From assembly GCA_933226995.1 (NCBI GenBank), contig CAKOFP010000139.1, forward strand, positions 1 to 13,219: a stretch of 13,219 nucleotides of DNA. The letters are read 5' to 3'. Below, one piece after another: positions 4,967-12,101 of this stretch; position 1 is the first letter of the stretch; each line of letters begins with the position of its first letter. Both the position numbers and the translations under genes were made by a program. The notes under the pieces were generated by a model, which saw only the letters and a program-made list of their open reading frames with translations, was not told the origin of the DNA and ran no database searches. Origin of the DNA: Candidatus Nitrosopolaris rasttigaisensis. Its GTDB lineage: Archaea > Thermoproteota > Nitrososphaeria > Nitrososphaerales > Nitrososphaeraceae.

Positions 4967-6004
4967 ATGACTATCAAGGTAAGAGTGGCTTTGATTGGAG
5001 TAGGCAACGCCAGCAGCATATTTGTTCAGGGTCTCGATTATTACGCAAAGCACAACAACACTAGCGGTTTATGGCACAAAAAAATTGGCGGACTCAAACC
5101 ATCAGACGTAAAGGTTGTGGCAGCATTCGATATCGATCCCACCAAAGTTGGTCAGGATCTTAACGATGTAGTTAACAGACGACCCAAAAAATATCATAGT
5201 GTCAGAGGCTCGAGCATTAACGTACAGGCAGGGATGCTGTCGGATGAGCTTCCTTTTCCTTTTAGGTCGGAAGATACGATAACTTCCTCGCCTAAAGAAT
5301 TTGGCGAAATGTTGGAGACGTCAGAGACAAACGTCGTTGTAAATCTGATTTCTTCGGGGTTAGATAGAACGGCAACGGATTATGCAGTCGCTTCCCTTGA
5401 CGCAGGCTTACCTTTCATCAACGCAACTCCGACAAAAATTGCAGGTAATAAAGCTTTTTCAAAAAAATTTGGGGAAAAGAAAATTCCGTTGGTGGGAGAC
5501 GATCTGCTAAGCCAGCTGGGAGGAACTGCACTGCATAAGGGAATCATAGACTTTCTAGCGGAACGAGGTGCATTGGTGAGAAAAAGTTACCAGCTTGATG
5601 TGGGTGGCAATACGGACACTCAAAACACGATGGTTGACAGAACAAAAATGGCCAAGCGGAAGATCAAAACTAAGAGTATATCCATTGAGGCGCCGTACTA
5701 TTTTGAATCTGTGGCAGGCACTACGGAATATGCTGATTTTCTCCGAGATTCGAGAAACAGCTACTATTGGGTATACAGTGAAGGCTTTCTGGGCAGTAAT
5801 ATTGTTATCGATATGATGTTGCGGACAAGTGATGGAGCAAATGCCGGAAATGTTGTATTGGACGTGGTAAGAGCCGTACATTCGCACCACAATTGCAAGG
5901 TCAGAAACGGCAGTGAGCTAATTTGTGGATACGGATTCAAAGACCCACCCGTGAAGTACAAAATTCGAGACGCTTACAGAAATTTCATTGAAGCCTTTAC
6001 ATAA
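4967..6004 (+). CDS. ino1: myo-Inositol-1-phosphate synthase, archaeal type
   Basis: This NAD-dependent enzyme cyclises glucose-6-phosphate to inositol-1-phosphate, the precursor of archaeal inositol phospholipids and some compatible solutes. The 345-aa length matches the short archaeal/bacterial form rather than the ~500-aa eukaryotic one. Visible blocks are the NAD-binding GVGNASS (11-17), VVAAFDIDPTKVG (50-62), LISSGLD (127-133), FINATPTKIA (150-159), VGDDLLSQLGGTALHKG (176-192), the DVGGNTDTQN core (211-220) and IEAPYYFES (240-248). These cover the dinucleotide site and the catalytic and tetramerisation domain. ATG at 4967 sits directly before the first beta-strand, so no earlier start is needed; an AT-rich element near 4931-4939 may be its TATA box. 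259 bases separate it from thi4, so they are probably separate units. Confidence 0.93.
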   Translation: MTIKVRVALIGVGNASSIFVQGLDYYAKHNNTSGLWHKKIGGLKPSDVKVVAAFDIDPTKVGQDLNDVVNRRPKKYHSVRGSSINVQAGMLSDELPFPFRSEDTITSSPKEFGEMLETSETNVVVNLISSGLDRTATDYAVASLDAGLPFINATPTKIAGNKAFSKKFGEKKIPLVGDDLLSQLGGTALHKGIIDFLAERGALVRKSYQLDVGGNTDTQNTMVDRTKMAKRKIKTKSISIEAPYYFESVAGTTEYADFLRDSRNSYYWVYSEGFLGSNIVIDMMLRTSDGANAGNVVLDVVRAVHSHHNCKVRNGSELICGYGFKDPPVKYKIRDAYRNFIEAFT

Positions 6005-6231
6005 TTTGCTATCAGGCCCAGTGTTGCTATATTTTGTTTAAGAGAGTTAGACAAATACCGGGTTGGTCTTCAGAATATTCCCAGCCTAACGGGGTCGAAA
6101 TTGTATATCCATATTTTTTATAACAATTGCCTCCTCCCAGATGTAAATGTAAGAAAACGTACATCATAGCAGGCTAGATCTTGATTGTACAGCAGCAAAC
6201 GGTCTCTATTCCTGCCAATACAAGTCGAAAA

Positions 6232-6242
6232 TGTATTAATTA
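6232..6242 (+). promoter_or_regulatory. TATA-like box before thi4
   Basis: TGTATTAATTA is centred about 27 bases before the thi4 ATG, so the mRNA is probably leaderless. That leaves no room for a TPP riboswitch in the 5' leader, and no THI-box motif is visible between 6005 and 6263. Confidence 0.5.
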
Positions 6243-6263
6243 CCTTCCAAGAAACATTGGTCC

Positions 6264-7076
6264 ATGGCAAAGATCTTCGCAGACGTGACCGAGACAGAAA
6301 TAACTAGGACAATATCAATGATGTTTAATGAAACGATCAATGAATATGCAAATTGTGATGTAATAGTCATCGGGGCTGGACCTGCCGGTTTGACGGCGAG
6401 CAGAGAGCTCGGAAGGATGGGTGCTCGAACGCTAGTCATTGAGCAAAATAACTACTTAGGTGGTGGATATTGGGTCGGTGGATATATGATGAACCCAGTA
6501 ACGGTTAGGGCTCCGGCACAAAAGGTATGGGATGAACTGGGAGTTCCATATCGCAGAATCCATGACGGACTATATGCTACTTGGGGGCCGCATGCGTGTT
6601 CAAAGCTAGTAGCTGCTGCTTGTGATGCTGGGGTGCGATTCCTGCAGTTAACAAAGTTCGACGACCTTGTGATGAAGAATAAGCGGGTGTGCGGTGTGGT
6701 TGTTAACTGGATGCCGGTCTCTGCTCTACCCAGGAATATTACTTGTGTTGATCCGATAGGCCTCGAATGCAAGATTGTTATCGACGCATCGGGTCATGAT
6801 TCGGTCGCTGTCAAGCGCTTGATGGACCGTGGATATGTAAAGTGGAAGGGAATGGATCCGATGTGGGTTGAAGGAAGCGAGGACGCAGTGGTAAATTACA
6901 CGGACGAAGTTTTTCCTGGCTTAATCGCCAGCGGAATGTCGGTCACAGAGACACATGGCCTACCACGCATGGGTCCGACATTCGGGTCGATGCTATTGTC
7001 AGGTAAAAGAGCAGCAGAAATTGCCATGGGCAAGCTAAAAGAAATGCCAGATTCACCTAAGCTAAAGGTAAAGTAG
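6264..7076 (+). CDS. thi4: Thi4 thiazole synthase with Cys at the sulfur-donor position
   Basis: Thi4 makes the thiazole half of thiamine from NAD and glycine. The 270-aa protein shows the Rossmann motif DVIVIGAGPAGLTASREL (32-49), an EQNNYLGGGYWVGGYMMNP block (60-78), VVNWMPVSALP (146-156) and the C-terminal LPRMGPTFGSMLLSGKRAAE (233-252), all in family order. At NITCVDPIGLE, Cys161 aligns with yeast Cys205 (CCMDP), the residue sacrificed as sulfur donor in single-turnover Thi4. The methanogen enzymes that use free sulfide have His there. This predicts a cysteine-type, possibly suicide enzyme. About 28 residues precede the Rossmann fold, so the ATG at 6264 gives a full N-terminus. The next gene follows after about 49 bases on the same strand. 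Confidence 0.93.
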   Translation: MAKIFADVTETEITRTISMMFNETINEYANCDVIVIGAGPAGLTASRELGRMGARTLVIEQNNYLGGGYWVGGYMMNPVTVRAPAQKVWDELGVPYRRIHDGLYATWGPHACSKLVAAACDAGVRFLQLTKFDDLVMKNKRVCGVVVNWMPVSALPRNITCVDPIGLECKIVIDASGHDSVAVKRLMDRGYVKWKGMDPMWVEGSEDAVVNYTDEVFPGLIASGMSVTETHGLPRMGPTFGSMLLSGKRAAEIAMGKLKEMPDSPKLKVK

Positions 7077-7125
7077 GATGGTACGATAGACGAGGCCATC
7101 GGCAACTGTAGCTGCAAGTCACTTG

Positions 7126-7953
7126 ATGTTTCGATATATCCATATCTATCGCGAACCTTCGACGACCACACTGGACCTTTCTGAGGTATCGCACGAGTTA
7201 GCCAACTTTTTCCCAACTTGTGAGATTGATCTGAGACCTCCTTTCCTGCAAAGAAGCTGCGAAATCGGGCAGCCTTTGGATATGATTGCAGAAGCGTTGG
7301 CCTCAGTAAGGATATCGGAAATAAAATCCCCTTATTGCGATCAAGAGAAACGAAGAAAGAAGTCAACTATTGAGGAGATAATGTATGAAAAAAATCTCAT
7401 TCTAAATGCGTCGCTAAGGCCCGCCCCCTTCGTACTTTACGATGGCTTTATGTTACAAAGACTCTATGGAGCTTCAATGCCTTCTCAAGAGATTTCTACG
7501 GAGCATGCTCACGTCGTATTTGATCCACGCCTGACGTGTACATTTAGCGAGGAAGATTGGCGATATCATGCTCGTGCCGTCATTTGTGGAACACCTTCTA
7601 TAATCTCATCTACAGGAATAGTCGAAGCTCCCGCTAAGAACAAGGAATTCTATCTGCCGGCGATTCCGTTTGAGGAGATGCAATCAAATAAAGAAAGTTC
7701 GGCTGGACGTGAGACTACAAGTGAATTTGTCGGCTATAACGATTCAAGAATAAATTCAATCGCAATCGGGTATATTCTTCAAGCGCTATTTTTCTTTATT
7801 ACTGACGGATATCCATTTTGCCACTACAAAAATTGTAGACTGTATAATGCACATTGGCAGAGTGACTTGTTGCGCACTCAGATAAAGATTAAAAAATTAT
7901 GCAAAAGACATCGCGATATGCTATTACATTATCAAAGTCTCTTGTCAAGTTAA
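7126..7953 (+). CDS. DUF6775-like putative metalloprotein
   Basis: The product is 275 aa from the ATG at 7126; a TTG directly before it (7123) is the less likely start. I match it from memory to the thaumarchaeal family annotated as DUF6775 'putative metallopeptidase'. The blocks are FVLYDGFMLQRLY (102-114), HVVFDPRLTCTF (129-140), DWRYHARAVICGTPSIISSTG (144-164), IVEAPAK and the C-terminal PFCHYKNCRLYNAHWQSDLL. Cys232, Cys237, His243, Cys259 and His262 form a Cx4C...H...CxxH set that looks like a metal site. No HExxH zinc-protease motif is present, so peptidase activity is not supported by the sequence. It lies about 49 bases after thi4 without a visible promoter, so cotranscription is likely; the biological role is unknown. 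Confidence 0.7.
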   Translation: MFRYIHIYREPSTTTLDLSEVSHELANFFPTCEIDLRPPFLQRSCEIGQPLDMIAEALASVRISEIKSPYCDQEKRRKKSTIEEIMYEKNLILNASLRPAPFVLYDGFMLQRLYGASMPSQEISTEHAHVVFDPRLTCTFSEEDWRYHARAVICGTPSIISSTGIVEAPAKNKEFYLPAIPFEEMQSNKESSAGRETTSEFVGYNDSRINSIAIGYILQALFFFITDGYPFCHYKNCRLYNAHWQSDLLRTQIKIKKLCKRHRDMLLHYQSLLSS

Positions 7954-8123
7954 GATGGTGACTCGATTATAAGACAGAAAAACCTTGCTCGTGGATAAAA
8001 ATTGACCTTTAATACTGCTTGACTGAAAAAATTAGATTAAAAATATTTGAGCATTAGTACAGGAAAGCCGCAATTCCGAACAAACTATTAAAGGGTATTC
8101 ATATTTTTACTCTGTACTAACAT

Positions 8124-9134
8124 ATGTCCAAGACGGATGGTAGAGATGAATCCGTTAATTCTGGCAAAGTAAGCCTTTATGACGTAATAATTGTCGGGTC
8201 GGGCCCTGCAGGGTATACGGCCGGAATTTACACTTCGCGTGCTAGACTAAAGACCCTTCTCGTAACTGGTACTTTGCCTGGCGGCCAGCTGATGACTACT
8301 AGCGAGGTAGAAAACTATCCAGGTTTCCCAAACGGAATATTTGGACCAGAGCTTATGATGAACATGCGGCAACAGGCAGAGAGATTTGGAACCATTGCAG
8401 TCGACGACGAGGTTATTCAAGTTGACTTCAAGCAGAGGCCTTTCAAGATTACCACCAGTAGTGAGATATTTGAATCTGAAGCAGTCTTAATATGTACCGG
8501 AGCGTCTCCTCGTAAGCTAGGAATTAAGGGAGAACAGATGTTTGCAGGCAGAGGAGTATCCTATTGTGCGACATGCGACGGTCCTTTCTTCAAAGGTGAG
8601 GACATAGTGGTAGTAGGGGGAGGAGACACGGCCTTAGAGGAAGCTACTTTCCTTTCAAAATTTGGAAAATCCATTAAGATAGTCCATCGGCGTGATTCGT
8701 TACGGGCAAGCAAAATTCTTCAAGACAAGGCATTTGAAAACCCAAAAATCGAATTTCTATGGAATAGTGTAGTATCTGATATCATAGGTGATAAAAAAAT
8801 TGCATCAATAGTTGTCAGAGACGTACACAACGGGAAGGAACAGAAAATTCAAGCGGGTGGATTGTTCGTTGCGATAGGCCACGATCCAAACACAGGCATA
8901 TTTACAGGACAATTAGAATTGGATGATAAAGGCTATATTGTTCTGAAAAATAATTCGCTCACGAGTGTAGAAGGAGTTTTTGCAGCTGGTGATGTCCACG
9001 ATTACAGATACAGACAGGCAATTACTGCTGGCGGGTTTGGTTGTATGGCCGCTTTGGATGTGGAAAAGTGGTTGACGGAGAGAAAACACAGCGAAAATAA
9101 AGCCCTTAGTAGTAGCTTTTACACAAGGGCGTAG
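8124..9134 (+). CDS. trxB: Thioredoxin reductase
   Basis: An FAD/NAD(P)H flavoprotein that reduces thioredoxin, the main supply of thiol electrons in the cytoplasm. The 336-aa length includes about 17 extra N-terminal residues before DVIIVGSGPAGYTAG (20-34), the FAD motif. The redox-active CATC lies at 148-151 before DGPFF. The NAD(P) motif GGGDTALEEA (165-174) and HRRDSLRAS (188-196) follow; the HRRxxxR arginines normally read the NADPH 2'-phosphate. GVFAAGDVHD (284-293) is the second FAD motif. Two AT-rich elements (8084-8094 and 8101-8110) are possible TATA boxes. Its last 16 bases overlap the tail-to-tail end of the cysteine synthase gene on the opposite strand. Confidence 0.96.
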   Translation: MSKTDGRDESVNSGKVSLYDVIIVGSGPAGYTAGIYTSRARLKTLLVTGTLPGGQLMTTSEVENYPGFPNGIFGPELMMNMRQQAERFGTIAVDDEVIQVDFKQRPFKITTSSEIFESEAVLICTGASPRKLGIKGEQMFAGRGVSYCATCDGPFFKGEDIVVVGGGDTALEEATFLSKFGKSIKIVHRRDSLRASKILQDKAFENPKIEFLWNSVVSDIIGDKKIASIVVRDVHNGKEQKIQAGGLFVAIGHDPNTGIFTGQLELDDKGYIVLKNNSLTSVEGVFAAGDVHDYRYRQAITAGGFGCMAALDVEKWLTERKHSENKALSSSFYTRA

Positions 9135-10129
9135 GCAGGCTTTGAAAGATTCTTGGCATTCTTGAGGATATTGTAGTATTCAGTGTCGGTGAAAACGCCT
9201 TGTTGGTCGTATAAACTCTTGAATTTTGTACCATCGTCTGCAAAAATACCCACAAGATTGCCGCTCTCCAATTTTTCAGCAGTCTTCAGCATTGAAGCCA
9301 TGACAGAGCCTGACGACGGACCCACTAGCAATCTCTCTTTTATGGCAAGCGCTCTTACTAATCCAAACGACTCTTCATTTGTAGCGGTAAACCATTCATC
9401 GACAATCTTCTGCCGTCGTAGGAACAAGTCTGGCATTGAAGATTCTTCAAAATTTCTCAATCCTTGCAGTAAGTGGTTCTTTTGAGCTTGGATTGCGATA
9501 ATTTTAATATTTTTGTTCCTCTCCTTTAGGAATGTTGCGGTACCTGTTATGGTGCCACCTGTGCCACAACCGGTAAGGAAATGCGTCACATCGCCGCTGG
9601 TTTGTTTCCATATTTCTGGCCCGGTGCTTTCATAATGGGCCAAAAAGTTCGCATCATTTTCGTATTGATTTGGCATATAATAGATATCGGGCCTTGGTTT
9701 CGAAATCGCTTTTGCAAGTGAAATACTTTGATCCGTGACAGCGCCCACCTTTGGGCAGAGATCATCTGATGTCTCATGTAGAGTAGCTCCCAATCTCCTT
9801 AAAATTTTCTTTGTCTCATCGCTTACCTTGTCTGGTATAACAATTTCAACTTTATATCCCAATGCCTGGGAAATGCCCGTTATAGCGATACCTGTATTGC
9901 CAGACGTAGGTTCGATTATAACGCTTTTGTCTTTCTTTAGCAGTTCTTTCCTCTCGGCCTCCTTTATCATCCAGTATGCTGCTCTGTCTTTGACCGAGCC
10001 AAAAGGGTTGTACCATTCTAGCTTCGCAAAAAGCTTTACGCTGCTTGTGGAAAACGAATTCAGCTCTACGAGCGGAGTGTTGCCTATTTGACCTACGATA
10101 TCTGGCCGAGCAACAGTGGTCATATTCAT
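9119..10129 (-). CDS. cysM: Cysteine synthase, CysM-like (PLP-dependent)
   Basis: A 336-aa fold-type II PLP enzyme that joins an activated serine with sulfide or a sulfur carrier to make cysteine. IGNTPLVEL (15-23), NPFGSVKDRAA (41-51, with the PLP lysine Lys47), PTSGNTGIA (74-82), GCGTGGTITG (187-196) and GPSSGSV (270-276) are the family motifs. The segment LLQGLRNFEESSMPDLF (220-236) resembles the phosphoserine-dependent group (Mycobacterium CysM, Aeropyrum OPSS), where an Arg in this loop holds the phosphate; Arg225 is the candidate. So O-phosphoserine is a more likely substrate than O-acetylserine, by inference. The start codon overlaps the stop of tusA (ATGA, 10126-10129), showing translational coupling. 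Met3 is an alternative start. Confidence 0.9.
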   Translation of the reverse strand: MNMTTVARPDIVGQIGNTPLVELNSFSTSSVKLFAKLEWYNPFGSVKDRAAYWMIKEAERKELLKKDKSVIIEPTSGNTGIAITGISQALGYKVEIVIPDKVSDETKKILRRLGATLHETSDDLCPKVGAVTDQSISLAKAISKPRPDIYYMPNQYENDANFLAHYESTGPEIWKQTSGDVTHFLTGCGTGGTITGTATFLKERNKNIKIIAIQAQKNHLLQGLRNFEESSMPDLFLRRQKIVDEWFTATNEESFGLVRALAIKERLLVGPSSGSVMASMLKTAEKLESGNLVGIFADDGTKFKSLYDQQGVFTDTEYYNILKNAKNLSKPAYALV

Positions 10130-10374
10130 TTAGCCTTTTTGATTAGGAATTCAAGATCTTTGTTATCCTTGTTAACTGAGAGAAGCTCATGTCCATTTCT
10201 TTTTGCCCACAGTGATACGTCTTCTTCAGATTCCGGGTCGTCAGCAACTATCTTTATCATGTCGCCTATGGCAAGCTTTTCCATCTCGATTTTTGTACGA
10301 AATACCGGCTCAGGACAGTAAAGGCCTCTAACGTCGATGGTTTTGGTCGGAGATTTGGTGTTACTGGTACTCAT
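10126..10374 (-). CDS. tusA: TusA/SirA-family sulfur carrier
   Basis: A small sulfurtransferase of 82 aa from the ATG at 10374. The signature DVRGLYCPEPVFRTK places the persulfide-carrying Cys at residue 20 in CPxP, followed by the two-helix, four-strand core (IEMEKLAIGDMIKIVADD...). TusA-like proteins pass sulfane sulfur between partners for cofactor and tRNA thiolation or sulfur metabolism. The ATGA overlap with cysM suggests that it supplies, or is linked to, cysteine synthesis; that is inference. The longer frame begins at a TTG (10386) and adds MFIH. The ATG is preferred because the TATA-like box at 10402-10412 places the start site near 10380, downstream of the TTG. Confidence 0.92.
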   Translation of the reverse strand: MSTSNTKSPTKTIDVRGLYCPEPVFRTKIEMEKLAIGDMIKIVADDPESEEDVSLWAKRNGHELLSVNKDNKDLEFLIKKAK

Positions 10375-10401
10375 ATGGATAAACAACTTTATCGTGTAGG
10401 C

Positions 10402-10412
10402 GATATATTAAC
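10402..10412 (-). promoter_or_regulatory. TATA-like box of the tusA-cysM operon
   Basis: On the - strand GTTAATATATC is centred about 33 bases before the tusA ATG at 10374, giving a leader of about six bases. It is the only clear promoter in the 85 bases between cofE and tusA. Confidence 0.5.
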
Positions 10413-10459
10413 TGTTTAGGAGTAATGTAACTTTAGATCACATTAGCAATATCTTCTCG

Positions 10460-11221
10460 TCACCTAAAGAGGTCTTTCTCTTTAGATCGGAGTAGCTGCG
10501 ATAAAGAAGAGTTTTCAACCATTTGATAAAGGTACCCTCTTATTATTACAACAGGAATGCGTTCGCTTTTACCCATTTGTAGTTCTGCAGCAGAAGCAAT
10601 CTCATCGACGACTGCAATTTCAGTTACTTTCAACTTCTTTCCGTACATATCCATCGTTCCTATGTAGCTCTTTATTGGTTGGATTCCGGCAATACCTATA
10701 GCGATATTGATTTGTCCTTCCCTAAATGGCCTTCCGAAAGTGTCAGTTATAACTACGGCTACGTCAATACCTGTTTTTCTTTTAAATGAATGCCTTAGCT
10801 CACGGGCAGATAAATCTGCATCCTCAGGCAGTAATGTTGCGTAATGATTACTATTTTCCACGTTGCTTTGGTCTACCCCTGCGTTTGCACAAATTAGCCC
10901 GCGCTTTGTTTCCACAATTATGATCCCTCGAGCCAATCTCAAAATATCTACGGACTCGTTCAAAATTAGTTCGATTAACCGTGGATCCTTGTCGTTTTGT
11001 TTTGCAATTTGTAGTGACTTCTCTGAAGGGTTGACGAGTTTTAAATCAATTAACCTTCCTTCAGCCTTAGAGATTACTTTCTGTGCAACAACCACAATGT
11101 CACCCTTTGAGAGAAATTCATTGGCATTGCTCATCGATTCTAGAATTATTAGGTCCAGCTTGTCGCCAGCCTTTATATCAGGAACTACAGGAATAGGTAT
11201 GATTTCGATCCTAGATTTCAA
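10460..11221 (-). CDS. cofE: Coenzyme F420:L-glutamate ligase
   Basis: CofE adds glutamates to F420-0 with GTP, finishing coenzyme F420. The 253-aa protein contains DIVVVAQKVISKAEGR (41-56), GLICANAGVDQSNV (108-121), LLPEDADLSARELR (130-143), VITDTFGRPFREGQINIAIG (157-176) and a GTMDMYGKKLKVTEIAVVDEIASAAELQMGK block (188-218), all hallmarks of the single-domain archaeal enzyme. There is no in-frame ATG upstream. The frame begins at TTG 11221, whose product MKSRIEIIPI has the expected N-terminal strand, and TATA-like sequence lies 22-28 bases before it. The HAD phosphatase gene ends 32 bases upstream on the same strand. F420 is common in Thaumarchaeota, where it serves redox enzymes. Confidence 0.93.
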   Translation of the reverse strand: MKSRIEIIPIPVVPDIKAGDKLDLIILESMSNANEFLSKGDIVVVAQKVISKAEGRLIDLKLVNPSEKSLQIAKQNDKDPRLIELILNESVDILRLARGIIIVETKRGLICANAGVDQSNVENSNHYATLLPEDADLSARELRHSFKRKTGIDVAVVITDTFGRPFREGQINIAIGIAGIQPIKSYIGTMDMYGKKLKVTEIAVVDEIASAAELQMGKSERIPVVIIRGYLYQMVENSSLSQLLRSKEKDLFR

Positions 11222-11238
11222 TATATGGCGTACTAATA

Positions 11239-11253
11239 GAATATAAGATATAA
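11239..11253 (-). promoter_or_regulatory. TATA-like sequence before cofE
   Basis: On the - strand TTATATCTTATATTC holds two overlapping TATA-like elements 22-28 bases before the TTG start at 11221. This supports a leaderless mRNA beginning at the TTG rather than read-through alone from the HAD gene. Confidence 0.4.
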
Positions 11254-11913
11254 TTACTCCTGATGGATATTTGCCAGTACGGCTTTGCCAAACTTTTTCT
11301 CAAGTAGATTCAGTAATAGCGATAAATCGCGTATCTCTATGACCGCATCGGCTTTTTCCTTAACTTTATCTACTGGACAGAATCCTACTGTGAATCCTGC
11401 GATGGCTAATAATTTCAGATCATTGGCTCCGTCAATTACTGCTACTATGTCTTCGCGTCTTATTCCCCATTCATTTATAATCCGGGTGACTGCTGCTGCT
11501 TTGTCTGAGGTAACCGTAATGTTCACATCAAAAAGTTTTCCATTTCTGAATATTAATTCATTGGAGAATATTTTGTCAAGTCCAAGTTCGCCTTTCAATC
11601 TATCTGTTATAAGAGTAAAGCCGCCAGAAACGGCGATCATTTTCCAACCTGCTCTTTTCAAGGCAGAACAAAGTTCGACAGCACCGGGCATAATCTGAAG
11701 ATTCTCGCCGATTCTTTGGGCGTTCTCCAAACTTATGTCGCGAAGAGCTGCGACTCGTCGGCTAAGCCCTTCCTCCCAATTTATCTCTCCCCTGATACCT
11801 TGTTTGGTTATATCCCAGATTTCCTTCTCTTTTTCTGGTCCCATCAACTGTGCGAGCACGGGAAGGTACTCGGCGTTGAGGAGGACGCCTTCTACGTCAA
11901 AGATAATCAGCAT
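11254..11913 (-). CDS. HAD-superfamily phosphatase, SerB/ThrH-like, with DxE motif
   Basis: From the ATG at 11913 the product is 219 aa. HAD motif I is FDVEGVLLN (5-13): Asp6 is the nucleophile, but the usual second Asp (general acid) is Glu8 and the Thr is Val10. Motif II is AVSGG (94-98, Ser96), the lysine of motif III is Lys138 in TSDKAAAV, and motif IV is VIDGANDLKLL (159-169, Asp161 and Asp165). The layout and the long helical cap after motif I fit phosphoserine phosphatase relatives. DxEGVL also occurs in Pseudomonas ThrH. A phosphoserine role would suit the CysM-like enzyme nearby, but the substrate is not provable. A longer frame to TTG 11949 is rejected because the TATA-like box at 11952-11959 leaves the start site downstream of it. 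Confidence 0.85.
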   Translation of the reverse strand: MLIIFDVEGVLLNAEYLPVLAQLMGPEKEKEIWDITKQGIRGEINWEEGLSRRVAALRDISLENAQRIGENLQIMPGAVELCSALKRAGWKMIAVSGGFTLITDRLKGELGLDKIFSNELIFRNGKLFDVNITVTSDKAAAVTRIINEWGIRREDIVAVIDGANDLKLLAIAGFTVGFCPVDKVKEKADAVIEIRDLSLLLNLLEKKFGKAVLANIHQE

Positions 11914-11951
11914 AACAAAGCGCCCTCTTATCAAGTCGAAGGTCCCCAAAC

Positions 11952-11959
11952 AATATATT
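11952..11959. promoter_or_regulatory. Palindromic TATA-like box between HAD gene and the + strand genes
   Basis: AATATATT is a palindrome. On the - strand it predicts a start about 16 bases before the HAD ATG at 11913. On the + strand it lies 25 bases before an ATG at 11981 that opens a 42-codon ORF (MQILYEKSLLRIARN...) ending at 12109 across the next gene's start. Confidence 0.4.
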
Positions 11960-12101
11960 AAGTTTGTCGAAATTTCTGTAATGCAAATTCTTTATGAGAA
12001 AAGTCTGTTACGCATTGCGAGAAATGTAAATTCGACGAGTTTTATGTACCAAAATCGTTGGGAAAAGGGTCTTATAGCTGTTTTGTGTTGTTGTTTAATA
12101 A

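Noticed and set aside
4868..5053. 61-codon - strand frame overlapping the ino1 start
   Set aside because: The tail looks protein-like (KFEDDLTFLSL), but the only start lies 86 bases inside ino1 and no promoter or family supports it.
4774..5064. 96-codon + strand frame before and across the ino1 start
   Set aside because: Its second half is the ino1 N-terminal region in another frame and the first half is low in coding character.
6005..6166. 54-codon open frame continuing directly after the ino1 stop in the same frame
   Set aside because: It lacks an ATG or well-placed start, and the synthase is already full length, so read-through is not indicated.
6005..6263. Possible TPP riboswitch before thi4, and the GGTTGG/CCAGCC hairpin near 6061-6094
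   Set aside because: No CTGAGA-type THI-box or partner motif is present, and the thi4 mRNA is probably leaderless. The hairpin has a 14-base loop and lies far upstream.
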